A stretch of 60,681 nt of DNA, taken from the NCBI GenBank assembly GCA_903873295.1, contig CAIQNV010000045.1:1-60681 (forward strand), written 5' to 3'. Positions 41,559 to 51,306 of this stretch are shown here, one piece after another (position 1 is the first letter of the stretch; each line of letters begins with the position of its first letter). The position numbers and the translations under genes are program-made. Under the pieces are notes generated by a model. That model did not search any database. It was not told the DNA's origin and saw only the letters and a program-made list of their open reading frames with translations. The stretch is from an uncultured Elusimicrobia bacterium. Lineage in GTDB: Bacteria; Elusimicrobiota; Elusimicrobia; Elusimicrobiales; UBA9959.

Positions 41559-42986
41559 TCAGAGATGGAAGGAAACGCAATCCTTGACGAGGCGCATGAA
41601 GGTTTCCGGGAGCAGGCCCATGAAAAGGGTGGCCGCCGAGGTTATGCCGATCACGCAGGCCGTATAGATATCCGTCTCGACAGGGGAAGTATCTCTGCTT
41701 TCCAGAAAGAACATTCTGCGGGCGATGTTCATGTAATAGTAAACGGAGACGACGCTGTTCACCACGCCCAGGACCGCCAGCCACAGGAACTGGTGCGAAT
41801 TGACCGCCGAGGCGAACACATAGAACTTGGCGATGAACCCGACGAGGGGCGGGATGCCCGCAAGCGACAGCAGGAACATGACCATCACGATGCTCAGGCC
41901 CAGCGAGCGCCTGGCCAGCCCGTCGTAGGCCTCCAGCTCATACGAGCCGGTCCTCCCGGCGACTATCATCGCCACCGCGAAAGCCCCCATATTCGTGACC
42001 AGATAGGCCAGCGCGTAGAAAAAAACGCTTTCCCTGCCTATGGGGTCGGCGACCACAAGACCTATAAGCATATAGCCGGCCTGCGCTATGGAGGAATAGG
42101 CCAGAAGCCTTTTAATATTCGTCTGGAACAGCGCGGTGAGATTACCCAGCGTCATAGTAAGGGCGGCCAGCCCCGCGATGAGCAGAGTGATATTGAGGGC
42201 CTGGTGGGGAATGACGGAGGCGAAGATCCGCATCATCGCGCCGAGGGCCGCCAGCTTGGAGGCTACCGACAGGTAGGCCGTCACGGGAGTGGGCGCCCCC
42301 TCGTAAGCGTCCGGCGCCCAGAAATGGAAGGGCACCATGGAGATTTTGAAGCCGAAGCCCACCAGGAGAAAAAGCATGCCCATAAGGTAGGCGGGATCGT
42401 TTAAATGCAGGCCGACCGCGGAAGCGCCGCTGAACAGGCTGGTCGTACCGGTGGCGCCGTAGAACAGGGAGATGCCGTAGATCGTCACGGCGGTGGAAAG
42501 CCCGCCCATAAGAAAATACTTGATGGCGCCTTCGGCGGAGCGCGGGTTCTTCTGTTCGAACCCGGTAAGGATAAAGCAGGAGATACTTATAAGCTCGAGC
42601 GCGATAAGCAGATAGATAAGGTCCATGGCGCCCGACAGAAGCATCATGCCGCAGCTCGCCCAGAGCAGCAGCGCGGTGTAGGTCCCTATGTGCCGCGGCT
42701 GTATCGCGGCATAGTTTACGGACAGCAGCAGAGTGAAGACGGTGGCCGTAAGAATTATGAATTTGAAGAGCTGGGCGCCGGGGTCGAGTATCCACATCGT
42801 CCCGGCCCCGTAGGCGGAGAAAGCGGCATGCGCTATTATCATCCCGAGCACCGCCAGCGCGCTGATCGTGCCGAGGTGGAAGAGGAGCTTCGCGCGCGCC
42901 TCCTCGATAAAGGCTCCGGCCAGCAGGATGAACAGCCCGGCGGCGGCCAGTATGATCTCAGGGTTCAAAAGGATGAGGTTTGTCAT
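41559..42986 (-). CDS. nuoN: NADH-quinone oxidoreductase subunit N
   Basis: This 475-residue membrane subunit with about 14 helices is one of three antiporter-like proton pumps of complex I. Family marks include LYLLIALELISISCFILTGF, KYFLMGGLSTAVTIYG with its conserved lysine, GFGFKISMVPFHFWAPDAYEGAPTPVTAYLS and LLAYSSIAQAGYMLIG. It is the last gene in the nuo series, 9 nt after nuoM. Confidence 0.95.
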   Translation of the reverse strand: MTNLILLNPEIILAAAGLFILLAGAFIEEARAKLLFHLGTISALAVLGMIIAHAAFSAYGAGTMWILDPGAQLFKFIILTATVFTLLLSVNYAAIQPRHIGTYTALLLWASCGMMLLSGAMDLIYLLIALELISISCFILTGFEQKNPRSAEGAIKYFLMGGLSTAVTIYGISLFYGATGTTSLFSGASAVGLHLNDPAYLMGMLFLLVGFGFKISMVPFHFWAPDAYEGAPTPVTAYLSVASKLAALGAMMRIFASVIPHQALNITLLIAGLAALTMTLGNLTALFQTNIKRLLAYSSIAQAGYMLIGLVVADPIGRESVFFYALAYLVTNMGAFAVAMIVAGRTGSYELEAYDGLARRSLGLSIVMVMFLLSLAGIPPLVGFIAKFYVFASAVNSHQFLWLAVLGVVNSVVSVYYYMNIARRMFFLESRDTSPVETDIYTACVIGITSAATLFMGLLPETFMRLVKDCVSFHL

Positions 42987-42994
42987 TATCGAAG

Positions 42995-44455
42995 CTATTT
43001 AATTATCCCGACCAGATAGGTGATAGTCGGGTCTATCAGGTCCAGGCAGAACCTGGGCCAGATGCCTATAACGATGGTTAAAACCGCCAGCGGGACGATC
43101 GCGATAAGCTCCCGCAGATCCATATCCTTAAGGCCGGCCCATTTCTCGTTGAAGGGCCCGAGGAATACTTTTTCGATCATGCGCAGGAAGAACGCCGCGG
43201 TCACGAGGATGCCGATAGTCGCGATCCCCACGTAGTAGGGCCAGGAGTTGAAGGCGCCGAGGAAGCAGAGAAATTCGCCCACGAAGCCGGCGAGGCCGGG
43301 CAGGCCGAGGGAAGCCATCACCTGTATTATCATCAGGCCCGCATAGATCGGGAACCGCGCGGCCAGGCCGCCGAAAGCGTCGATGTCGCGGGTATGGGCC
43401 CTGTCGTAGATCACTCCTACGAGGAAGAACAATGAGCCGGTGATGAGGCCGTGGGTGATCATCTGCAGCACCGCGCCGTTGAAGCCGATGGCCGACATCG
43501 CCGTCATGCCCAGCAGGCAATAGCCCATGTGGTTCACCGAGGAATAGGCGACCATCTTCTTGAGGTCTTTCTGCGCCATGGCGCAGAAGGCCCCGTAGAC
43601 GATGTTTATCACGGCTATCACGATAAGAAAAGGCATGAACCATCTGGTGGCCAGGGGCAGCGCGGGGAAAGACACGCGCATGATGCCATAGGTGCCCATC
43701 TTAAGCAGCACGCCGGCCAGGATCACGCTGACGCCGGTGGGCGCCTCGACGTGGGCCAGGGGCAGCCAGGTATGGAAAGGGAAGGCCGGGATCTTTATGG
43801 CAAAGCCGACGTAGAGAGCCAGGAAGATCCAGATCTGCATGGTCAGCGGCAGCAGGCGGGCCTGGTTTATCAGCTCCACCATATCGAAAGTGTGGGGCGT
43901 GGAATTGAAATAAAGCGCCAGGATGCCCAGCAGCATGAGCAGGCTGCCGAACAAAGTATAGAGGAAGAACTTTATGGCGGCGTATTCCTTTTTAGGACCG
44001 CCCCACACGCCGATGAGGAAGTACATGGGGACCAGCGTGAGCTCCCAGAAAACATAGAACAGGAAGAAATCCAGGGACACGAACACGCCCAGCATGCCGA
44101 CCTCGAGCAGGAGGAACCAGAAGAAGAATTCCTTCACCCTGAGCGTTATGTTGAAGGAGTAGATTATAGCGAGCACGGTAAGCAGCGCGGTAAGTATCAC
44201 GAGCGCCACGGAAAGACCGTCGACTCCGACGTAATAATAGATATTGAAAGCCGGGATCCAGGAGACTCTCTGCACGAGCTGCATCGCCGCGGTCGTGGTG
44301 TCGAAGACCCGGTAAAGCTGGCCGGAAAGGACCAGGCAGAGCGCGCTGAAGACCAGGGCGACGCCCTGTATCAGTTTTATTCTAGTGCCGGGGATGGCGA
44401 GGATGAGCAGCGCGCCGATCAGCGGAGTGATAACGATAAGGGACAATAGTGACAT
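42995..44455 (-). CDS. nuoM: NADH-quinone oxidoreductase subunit M
   Basis: This 486-residue antiporter-like subunit has FYVFWELTLVPMYFLIGVWGG (conserved helix-5 glutamate), AIKFFLYTLFGSLLMLLGI, KIPAFPFHTWLPLAHVEAPTGVSVILAGVLLKMGTYG and YSSVNHMGYCLLG, all typical of NuoM. A short gap with a hairpin separates it from nuoL upstream. It pumps protons in the membrane arm. Confidence 0.96.
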   Translation of the reverse strand: MSLLSLIVITPLIGALLILAIPGTRIKLIQGVALVFSALCLVLSGQLYRVFDTTTAAMQLVQRVSWIPAFNIYYYVGVDGLSVALVILTALLTVLAIIYSFNITLRVKEFFFWFLLLEVGMLGVFVSLDFFLFYVFWELTLVPMYFLIGVWGGPKKEYAAIKFFLYTLFGSLLMLLGILALYFNSTPHTFDMVELINQARLLPLTMQIWIFLALYVGFAIKIPAFPFHTWLPLAHVEAPTGVSVILAGVLLKMGTYGIMRVSFPALPLATRWFMPFLIVIAVINIVYGAFCAMAQKDLKKMVAYSSVNHMGYCLLGMTAMSAIGFNGAVLQMITHGLITGSLFFLVGVIYDRAHTRDIDAFGGLAARFPIYAGLMIIQVMASLGLPGLAGFVGEFLCFLGAFNSWPYYVGIATIGILVTAAFFLRMIEKVFLGPFNEKWAGLKDMDLRELIAIVPLAVLTIVIGIWPRFCLDLIDPTITYLVGIIK

Positions 44456-44474
44456 TATTAAGTTCTCCTAAAAT

Positions 44475-44503
44475 TAAGGACCAGGCGGTATTCCTGCTCC
44501 TTA
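44475..44503. repeat. Imperfect hairpin between nuoL and nuoM
   Basis: taaggaccagg pairs with cctgctcctta with one mismatch (stem arms 44475-44485 and 44493-44503). The TAAGGA/TCCTTA arms recall the TAAG-rich repeats near the haem genes, but kinship is uncertain. Confidence 0.4.
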
Positions 44504-44507
44504 CAAC

Positions 44508-46445
44508 TCACCCCGCGAACGCGATCGCGGCAAAGATAGAAACGGCTATAGCTACAAAAAGAAGATAGTTCTGGATGAGCCCGGTCTGCGCCAGGCGCGC
44601 AACTCTCCCCGCGGAAAGGGTGGCCGCCCCCGTTACGTCCACGGCCGCGTCCACCACATGATCGTCGAGCCAGCCCTGCAGCCTGCTGAGCTTCAGCGTC
44701 AGCCAGGCCCAGCCGTCTATGACTACCTGGTCCAGGAAGTTGAAATCGAAGCTGAACATGAACGCGCTCAGGCGGTCGCCGATATCTACGAGCTTAAGGA
44801 AGAAGGCGTCCAGCCAGTAGCGCTTCTCCAGCATTTCCACTACGGGGGAAAACTTCTCCCGGAGCAGGGCGGGAATCTCGGGCCTCGCCTTATACAGCCA
44901 GGCCCCGACCGTCATAGAAAGCGCGGCCACGATGGAGGAAAAGACCGCAACGGCGCCGTGCGAGACATGGTGCAGTTCGAACGGCAGGGCGCCCTCGAAA
45001 TTAACAAGCTTCTCGAACATCTCGTGCCGCGTCAGCACCCAGCCGGATACTACGGAGACGGCGGCGAGAAGTATCAGCGGGCCGGTCATTACCGCGGGGC
45101 TTTCGTGCGCGTGGTCGTATTTCTGCGCATCCTTCGGCTTCCCGTGGAAAGTCATGACGAGGGCGCGGGCCATATAGAAAGCGGTCATCGCCGCGGCCAT
45201 GGCGCCCACGGCGAAAAGGTAAGGGTTGCGGGCCAGCGCGGCCGCGAGCACTTCGTCCTTTGAAAAGAAGCCGGCGAAGGGAGGGATGCCGGTAAGCGCC
45301 AGCGTGCCCAGCAGGAAAGTTATATAGGTGACAGGCATCTTGTGCCGGAGCCCGCCCATCTCGCGCATATCGTTAGTGTGAACGGCGTGGATGACGGAGC
45401 CGGCCGCGAGGAAGAGCAGGGCTTTAAAATAGGCGTGGGTGGTCAGGTGGAACATGCCGGCCGTGAAAGCCCCCGCTCCGAGAGCCATCATCATATAGCC
45501 GAGCTGGGAGACCGTGGAGAAAGCCAGCACGCGCTTCAGGTCGAAGCAGGTCAGGGCCAGGGAGGCCGCCATGAAAGCGGTGAGAGCGCCCGTCCACGCC
45601 ACCACGTTCATCGCCGCTGGCGAGAGCGCGTAAACCGCATAAAGTCTTGCCACCATATACACGCCGGCCGCGACCATCGTGGCCGCGTGGATCAGGGCGG
45701 AGACCGGCGAGGGGCCTTCCATCGCGTCGGGGAGCCAGATGAAAAGCGGGAACTGGGCCGATTTGCCCGCGGCGACCAGGAACAGCAGGATGGCCGCCGT
45801 GCCGGCGACCGCGGCCGGGATAGCGCCGGCATGGGCGAGCTCCAGGATCTTAGAGATCTCGAAGGTCCCGGTGGCGTAAAAAAGGCAGAGCAGCCCGATA
45901 AGGAAACCCAGGTCGCCGAGCTTCGTGGTGATGAACGCTTTCTTTCCGGCGTAGGCGGCCGACTGCTTTTCGAACCAGAAGCCGATGAGGAGATAAGAGC
46001 AGACTCCGACCAGCTCCCAGCACATGAAGAAGACCATCATGCTGCTGGTGAGGGTAACGCCGAGCATGGAGGCGGTGAAAAGGGAGAGATAAGCGTAGAA
46101 GCGCTTGAAGCGGGGGTCGCCGTGCATATAGCCGGTGGAATAGATCTGCACCAGCAGGCTGACGGCGGTCACCACTAGGAGCATGGCGATGGTAAGGCCG
46201 TCGACGTAAACGCCCAGCGTCGCCTGGCTGCCGCCGAAGCTGAACCAGGGGATGGAAACTTCGTAGGGAAGCGTTATCCCGCCCCGTATGGCCTTCACGA
46301 AAAGAAGCAGCGCCTGCGAGAAGCCCCAGGCCGCGACGGCTATGCCGGCGGAGGCCCCTTTAAGCGGCAGCCATCTGCCGAAAGCCAGGATGAGGCCGGC
46401 GGCGGCGAAGCTTAACAGCGGCAGTATAAAAACATATTCCAGCAT
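44508..46445 (-). CDS. nuoL: NADH-quinone oxidoreductase subunit L
   Basis: This 645-residue distal antiporter-like subunit shows MVFFMCWELVGVCSYLLIGFWFEKQSAAYAGKKAF, KSAQFPLFIWLPDAMEGPSPVSALIHAATMVAAGVYMVARL and FSTVSQLGYMMMALG, with an extended C-terminal region containing the lateral helix. Length is typical of NuoL. It follows nuoK by 13 nt. Confidence 0.96.
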   Translation of the reverse strand: MLEYVFILPLLSFAAAGLILAFGRWLPLKGASAGIAVAAWGFSQALLLFVKAIRGGITLPYEVSIPWFSFGGSQATLGVYVDGLTIAMLLVVTAVSLLVQIYSTGYMHGDPRFKRFYAYLSLFTASMLGVTLTSSMMVFFMCWELVGVCSYLLIGFWFEKQSAAYAGKKAFITTKLGDLGFLIGLLCLFYATGTFEISKILELAHAGAIPAAVAGTAAILLFLVAAGKSAQFPLFIWLPDAMEGPSPVSALIHAATMVAAGVYMVARLYAVYALSPAAMNVVAWTGALTAFMAASLALTCFDLKRVLAFSTVSQLGYMMMALGAGAFTAGMFHLTTHAYFKALLFLAAGSVIHAVHTNDMREMGGLRHKMPVTYITFLLGTLALTGIPPFAGFFSKDEVLAAALARNPYLFAVGAMAAAMTAFYMARALVMTFHGKPKDAQKYDHAHESPAVMTGPLILLAAVSVVSGWVLTRHEMFEKLVNFEGALPFELHHVSHGAVAVFSSIVAALSMTVGAWLYKARPEIPALLREKFSPVVEMLEKRYWLDAFFLKLVDIGDRLSAFMFSFDFNFLDQVVIDGWAWLTLKLSRLQGWLDDHVVDAAVDVTGAATLSAGRVARLAQTGLIQNYLLFVAIAVSIFAAIAFAG

Positions 46446-46458
46446 TTAAAAATCTCCG

Positions 46459-46764
46459 CTAGCCTTTAAGAATGTTGTAATCTTCGACGTAAACGCTCTT
46501 GAGGTTCTTGTAAATGGCCATTACGAGGGCCAGGCCGACCACCACTTCAGCGGCGGCCAGGGTGATAATGAAAATAACCGTCAGGTGGCCCTCGTACCGG
46601 CCGGGGTAGAGAAAGCGGTTGAAAGCCACGAAATTGATATTCGCGGCGTTAAGCATAAGCTCTATGGACATGAGGATGCCGATGACGTTGCGCCGGGTAA
46701 GCACGCCGAAAAGCCCGATGGCGAAAAGAACTCCCGACAGCGCAAGATAATGAGAGAGTGTCAT
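46459..46764 (-). CDS. nuoK: NADH-quinone oxidoreductase subunit K
   Basis: This 101-residue subunit with three helices has the family motif GVLTRRNVIGILMSIELMLNAANINFVAF, including the conserved membrane glutamate, and VIFIITLAAAEVVVGLAL with the second. Standard length. It is 5 nt from nuoJ. Confidence 0.96.
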   Translation of the reverse strand: MTLSHYLALSGVLFAIGLFGVLTRRNVIGILMSIELMLNAANINFVAFNRFLYPGRYEGHLTVIFIITLAAAEVVVGLALVMAIYKNLKSVYVEDYNILKG

Positions 46765-46769
46765 GGTGA

Positions 46770-47264
46770 TTATTCCGCTTTTCTCCTTCCGAAAAGTACG
46801 GCTCCCGTCATCGAAGCCAGAAGCACTATAGAGATGAGCTCAAAGGGCACCGCATAATCGCCCAGCATCAGCCCGGCCAGCGCCCTCACTGTGGGCTCCG
46901 GGGCGGACTGCGGGGCCAGGCCGAAGGAAAAGTGCGCCACTATTTTGAGGAAAGCCCAGCCGAACAGCCCGCAGAGCAGCAGCGCGGGCAGCCACTGCGC
47001 GTTTATCTGGCGGGTGATCCGGCCGGAAGCGCTGCCCGCCAGAAGCACCACGAAAAGTATCAGCACGGCGATGCCGCCGACATAGACCAGGATCTGCGCG
47101 GCGAAAATAAAATCCGAGCCGAGGGAGGCGAAAATTCCGGCCACCCCGGCGAGACACAGGCCCAGACAGAGCGCGCTGTGCATTAAAGTGGGCAGTAAAA
47201 CCACGCCCAAAGCCGCAAGCGTTATAACAGCAGCCAATAGATAAAATATTATTTGTTCGGTCAT
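46770..47264 (-). CDS. nuoJ: NADH-quinone oxidoreductase subunit J
   Basis: This 164-residue subunit with five helices shows SALCLGLCLAGVAGIFASLGSDFIFAAQILVYVGGIAVLILFVVLLAG, the NuoJ signature around helix 3. It overlaps nuoI by 4 nt, indicating translational coupling. Confidence 0.94.
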   Translation of the reverse strand: MTEQIIFYLLAAVITLAALGVVLLPTLMHSALCLGLCLAGVAGIFASLGSDFIFAAQILVYVGGIAVLILFVVLLAGSASGRITRQINAQWLPALLLCGLFGWAFLKIVAHFSFGLAPQSAPEPTVRALAGLMLGDYAVPFELISIVLLASMTGAVLFGRRKAE

Positions 47265-47812
47265 TTTCTTACCGGTACGTCCTGGATATGTATCTGGTCC
47301 GCGACCGGGGCAAATTGCCCGTCAGCGGAACCGCGCGCCGTACCCCAAAGCGTGTCGCCGCGCTTCCAGCGGCGCGTCATCTCTTCCCTCGTGCTGAAGA
47401 CGGCTTCATAGTCCAGCGAATGCCAGAGGGCTTTCACGGGCTTGGTCGGGCAGGATTCTTCGCAAAGGCCGCAGAAATTGCACCGGCCGTAATCTATGGT
47501 GTACCACTCTATTTTAGGCCCGCTCCTGACCGCCGGGGCGGGAGGCTGGCCTTCCACAGCGGCCGGGACCGGCGCCGGGGCGGCCTTAGCGAGCGCGATG
47601 CATTTCGAGGGGCAGGCCCGCACGCACATGCCGCAGGCGATGCAGGCCTCCGCGTCATAAGCCAGCATGCCCCTGAACCTGGGGTACGGAACCATCTTCT
47701 CGGTCGGATACTGCACCGTGATGGTGGGCAGGAACATCACTTTGAGCGTGACCCAAAGCCCCTTGAGCGTGTTCACGAACGCTTCCGCCACGAAAGATAA
47801 ATAATTCTTCAT
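47261..47812 (-). CDS. nuoI: NADH-quinone oxidoreductase subunit I
   Basis: This 183-residue ferredoxin-like subunit carries clusters N6a and N6b. The two motifs are CIACGMCVRACPSKCI and CNFCGLCEESCPTKPVKAL. An Ala/Pro-rich insertion (APAPVPAAVEGQPPAP, about residues 78-93) between them is longer than usual and may be a surface loop. It overlaps nuoH and nuoJ by 4 nt each. Confidence 0.95.
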   Translation of the reverse strand: MKNYLSFVAEAFVNTLKGLWVTLKVMFLPTITVQYPTEKMVPYPRFRGMLAYDAEACIACGMCVRACPSKCIALAKAAPAPVPAAVEGQPPAPAVRSGPKIEWYTIDYGRCNFCGLCEESCPTKPVKALWHSLDYEAVFSTREEMTRRWKRGDTLWGTARGSADGQFAPVADQIHIQDVPVRK

Positions 47813-49086
47813 GATATGAGCCAGATCAGCAGGCCCGCGGCCGCAATATTGAGCAGGCTGACGGGGAGCAGGAATTTCCAGTTAAAATCCATCAGCCGGT
47901 CCACCCTGAAGCGCGGGAAGGTCCAGCGGAACCAGAGGAAACAGAACATCAGCGTCAGGGTCTTGGCGAGGAACCAGGCCCAGCTGGGCAGGAAGCCGAG
48001 GAAGGGCAGCGGGGGTTCGCCGCCGCCGAAAAAGAAGGCGGCCATCAGCAGACAGGAAAGCAGGACGTAGGCGAACTCGCTCAGGAAGAAAAGGGCGAAC
48101 TTCATGCCGGAGTATTCCGTGTTGAAGCCGGCTACGAGCTCCGATTCCGCTTCGGGGATGTCGAAAGGGACGCGGTTCGTTTCGGCGACCGAAGCGATAA
48201 GGAAAACTATGAACGCCACCTGGCCCACGACCGGATAAAAAATGAACCACCTGGGCAGTATGCCCCCCCAGTAGCCCGCCTGAAGGCCGGCGATGGCGGA
48301 AATATTGAGAGTGCCGGCCAGCATTATTATCGGGATGACCGCGAAGGTGCGCGGCAGCTCATAGGAAACCAGCTGCGCGGCCGAGCGCAGCCCGCCGAGC
48401 AGCGAGAACTTGTTGCCGCTGGCCCAGCCGGCCATGATTATGCCCATCACGGAGACGCCGCCCACCGCGAAAACGTAGACCGTACCGATATCGAGATCGG
48501 CGTAGATCAGCTCCCGGCCGAAAGGCACGGGGGCGAACACCAGTATGGCGGGGATCACCACCACCACCGGGGCCAGCAGATGGACGAGCTTGTCCGCGCA
48601 ATCGGGGACTATATCCTCTTTAAGGAAAAGTTTGAGGCCGTCCGCCACCGTCTGCAGGCAGCCCTGAAAGCGTCCGACGTACATCGGGCCCAGCCTGGAC
48701 TGGATGTGGGCCGATACTTTACGCTCCCACCAGACCGCGAACAGCGCGTTTACCAGGGGGACGGCGAGCAGCAGGGCGGCCTTTATGACCGTCCAGGCCA
48801 AATGAAAAAGAAAAAGCGGCACGCCGTACGAGAGCGCGTACTGTTCCGCCAGAGAATACAGCGGCGCCAGCCTTAGCGGGATCTCCCCTATCAGCCAGGC
48901 GGCCAGAACGGCGCCGGAAAGTATCCCGGCCAGGAGCGCCGCCCCGCTTCTGTAGGCCGGCAGGGACCACGGGCTCTTCCATTTCCGGGAGGGCCAATAG
49001 CGCTCCTCCGGCATGAGGAGCCTGCCGTTGGCGTGATTGAAGACCGGCTCGGAAATTTTAGTCAGTATCGTTTCTTCAGTAGTCAT
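47809..49086 (-). CDS. nuoH: NADH-quinone oxidoreductase subunit H, N-terminally extended
   Basis: This 425-residue quinone-site membrane subunit has WWERKVSAHIQSRLGPMYVGRFQGCLQTVADGLKLFLKED, YTTEYSGMKFALFFLSEF-like NTEYSGMKFALFFLSEFAY, and ETNRVPFDIPEAESELVAGF, all diagnostic of NuoH. The start at 49086 is preferred; a further upstream in-frame start would overlap nuoD. Even so it is ~90 residues longer than typical NuoH (about 330), with an extra N-terminal polar region (MTTEETILTKISEPVFN...) and one additional helix before the usual first helix. Confidence 0.93.
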   Translation of the reverse strand: MTTEETILTKISEPVFNHANGRLLMPEERYWPSRKWKSPWSLPAYRSGAALLAGILSGAVLAAWLIGEIPLRLAPLYSLAEQYALSYGVPLFLFHLAWTVIKAALLLAVPLVNALFAVWWERKVSAHIQSRLGPMYVGRFQGCLQTVADGLKLFLKEDIVPDCADKLVHLLAPVVVVIPAILVFAPVPFGRELIYADLDIGTVYVFAVGGVSVMGIIMAGWASGNKFSLLGGLRSAAQLVSYELPRTFAVIPIIMLAGTLNISAIAGLQAGYWGGILPRWFIFYPVVGQVAFIVFLIASVAETNRVPFDIPEAESELVAGFNTEYSGMKFALFFLSEFAYVLLSCLLMAAFFFGGGEPPLPFLGFLPSWAWFLAKTLTLMFCFLWFRWTFPRFRVDRLMDFNWKFLLPVSLLNIAAAGLLIWLIS

Positions 49087-49102
49087 GGTTAATGCGCGCG
49101 GC

Positions 49103-50236
49103 TCACCGGTCCACTTCACCGAGGACAATATCCAGCGAACCGAGTATGGCGACCACGTCGGCTATTTTGCAGCCGGTGAGAATTTCCTGCAGTATGGCCA
49201 CGTTGAGGAAAGAGGGCCCGCGCACGTGCATGCGGTAAGGGGACAGACTGCCGTCGGAAACGGCGTAAAAGCCCAGGTCTCCGCGGGAAGCCTCTACATG
49301 GGCATAGGCCTGGCCCGCCGCCGGCTTCAGCATTTTAGGAACGCCCTTCGTCATTATCTCGGGGGCCAGCTCCGGGGCGGCGAGCGCGTCCAGGCACTGG
49401 AGGGCTATTTCAGCCGACTGACCCATCTCCAGCATCCGGCAGTAATAGCGGTCCCAGCAGGAACCGGTCCGCGCCACGGGCACTTTGAAATTCAGCTTGT
49501 CGTACACACAATAAGGCTCCGCTTTGCGCACGTCGTAATCCGGCCCGCTGGCCCGGAGATTCGGCCCGGAAAGCCCCCAGGACAGCGCCTGAGCCGCGCT
49601 GATGAGGCCCACCCCGTCCGTCCTGCTCTTAAAAATAGGATTGGTGCTGAGCAGCGTGTCGTAGTCCTTAAGCCTGGGCTTGAAGAAAGCTATGAATTCC
49701 CTGCATTTTTCCGTCCAGCCCGCCGGCAGGTCGGCGCTTACCCCGCCCACGCGCACATAAGAATAAAGCAGCCGTCCGCCGCAAAGCATCTCAAAAAGGT
49801 CCAGGATCATTTCCCGCTCGCGGAAGGCGTAAAGGAAAGGGGTGAAAGCGCCCATATCCACGGCGAAGGTGCCGAAAAAGACGAGGTGGCTGGCGATCCG
49901 GTTCAGCTCGGCCGTTAATACTCTCAGGTATTCGGCCCTTAAGGGGACCTGCACGCCGGCCAGGCGCTCTACGGCCAGGCAGTAGGCCAGGTTATTATGC
50001 ATGGCCGAGATATAGTCCAGCCTGTCGGTGAGTATCAGCGCCTGCGAGTATGTCCTGGCCTCGAAAAGTTTCTCCATCCCCCTGTGCAGATAGCCTACGT
50101 CGGGAGCGGCTTTGACCACGACTTCGCCTTCCACGGTGAGGGCTATCCTGAGCACGCCGTGCGTGCTCGGGTGCTGGGGCCCGAAATTTATGAACATCTG
50201 GTCGGCCTTTAAGGCCGCGGAGGTTTTGTCGGTCAT
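49103..50236 (-). CDS. nuoD: NADH-quinone oxidoreductase subunit D
   Basis: This 377-residue subunit forms the quinone pocket with NuoB and NuoH. Motifs are NFGPQHPSTHGVLRIALTVEGE, GYLHRGMEKLFE, ILTDRLDYISAMHNNLAYCLAVE and the C-terminal LGSLDIVLGEVDR. It is a stand-alone NuoD, not fused to NuoC. It lies 1 nt downstream of nuoC. Confidence 0.96.
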   Translation of the reverse strand: MTDKTSAALKADQMFINFGPQHPSTHGVLRIALTVEGEVVVKAAPDVGYLHRGMEKLFEARTYSQALILTDRLDYISAMHNNLAYCLAVERLAGVQVPLRAEYLRVLTAELNRIASHLVFFGTFAVDMGAFTPFLYAFREREMILDLFEMLCGGRLLYSYVRVGGVSADLPAGWTEKCREFIAFFKPRLKDYDTLLSTNPIFKSRTDGVGLISAAQALSWGLSGPNLRASGPDYDVRKAEPYCVYDKLNFKVPVARTGSCWDRYYCRMLEMGQSAEIALQCLDALAAPELAPEIMTKGVPKMLKPAAGQAYAHVEASRGDLGFYAVSDGSLSPYRMHVRGPSFLNVAILQEILTGCKIADVVAILGSLDIVLGEVDR

Positions 50237-50237
50237 T

Positions 50238-50759
50238 TTAATCGTAGCTGTCCGGAACGTGCACGTAGTCTTTCCGCAAGGGATGGCCCTGCTGCGTTTC
50301 GGGGGTCAGCACCCGCTTCAGATTGGGGTGCCCTTCAAAATTTATCCCGAACAGGTCATACACTTCCCTCTCCTGCCAGTCGGCCGCCATATAGATCCCG
50401 TAAAGGCTGTGGATGGACGGCTCCTTCCTGGGGATCTCGCAGCGCAGACAGACCCTGATACCGGAGGAGAGCGCGGAAATCAGATAGACCAGTTCGAAGA
50501 CGTCCCTGCCCGCCGCGGTCGGAGCGGCGGCGGGCGCGGAGGCGGCGACCTGTGTAACGGCGCCGGCGGAGGCCGGCCAGTCCACGGCCGTCACCATATC
50601 GAGGTAATCAAAGGAAAACTTAGTGCGCAGCCGGTCGCAGACAGGGCGCAGAGCCTGCGCGGGCACGGTCCAGGTGGGATAACCCTTTACCTGAGCTTCG
50701 GATTTCACCAGGCCGGCGAACGAGGCCTGCAGGTTCAGAAAAATTTCTTCGGCCGGCAT
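50238..50759 (-). CDS. nuoC: NADH-quinone oxidoreductase subunit C
   Basis: This 173-residue peripheral-arm subunit has the conserved C-terminal block [40 protein letters not shown]. An Ala-rich insertion ([22 protein letters not shown], around residue 70) interrupts the N-terminal domain where other NuoC proteins have a short loop. It abuts nuoB and nuoD with 1-nt gaps. Confidence 0.94.
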   Translation of the reverse strand: MPAEEIFLNLQASFAGLVKSEAQVKGYPTWTVPAQALRPVCDRLRTKFSFDYLDMVTAVDWPASAGAVTQVAASAPAAAPTAAGRDVFELVYLISALSSGIRVCLRCEIPRKEPSIHSLYGIYMAADWQEREVYDLFGINFEGHPNLKRVLTPETQQGHPLRKDYVHVPDSYD

Positions 50760-50760
50760 A

Positions 50761-51306
50761 TCAGGACAATTTCCTCGCGCCCGTCTCCTGGAGAGCGGTA
50801 GCCCCGTGATAGTTTTTGACCTTCATTTTCCTTATTTTCTCCTGGAGCTTGATCACGGCGTACATAAGAGCTTCCGGCCTGGGCGGGCAGCCGGGCAGGT
50901 AGACGTCGACGGGGATTATTTTATCCACCCCTTTCACCACGGCGTAGGAATCGTAAAAAGGGCCGCCGCAGTTGGCGCAGCCGCCCATGGCTATGACGAA
51001 CTTGGGCTCGGGCATCTGCTTGTATATCCTTATAATGGGGTCCGCCATCTTTTTCGCCACGGTCCCGGCTACGAACATCACGTCCGCCTGCCTGGGGGTG
51101 GGCCGCGGAAAAACGCCCATCCTTTCGAAGTCGAAGCGCGAGGCGTAGGCCGCCATCATCTCTATGGCGCAGCAGGCCAGGCCGAAAGTAAGCGGCCACA
51201 TCGAAGAATTGCGCGACCAGTTTATAAGGAAATCGGAAGTGGCAAGAGCTATGCTCCCGCCGGGCAGGGCTTCTATTTTCGGCAGGTTATCAAGTACTAT
51301 TCCCAT
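50761..51306 (-). CDS. nuoB: NADH-quinone oxidoreductase subunit B
   Basis: This 181-residue subunit holds cluster N2, the last Fe-S centre before quinone. Ligand motifs are [10 protein letters not shown] (tandem cysteines), MGGCANCGG and [16 protein letters not shown]. The middle motif has an extra cysteine where serine is more common (GACASSGG). It overlaps nuoA by 10 nt. Confidence 0.95.
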   Translation of the reverse strand: MGIVLDNLPKIEALPGGSIALATSDFLINWSRNSSMWPLTFGLACCAIEMMAAYASRFDFERMGVFPRPTPRQADVMFVAGTVAKKMADPIIRIYKQMPEPKFVIAMGGCANCGGPFYDSYAVVKGVDKIIPVDVYLPGCPPRPEALMYAVIKLQEKIRKMKVKNYHGATALQETGARKLS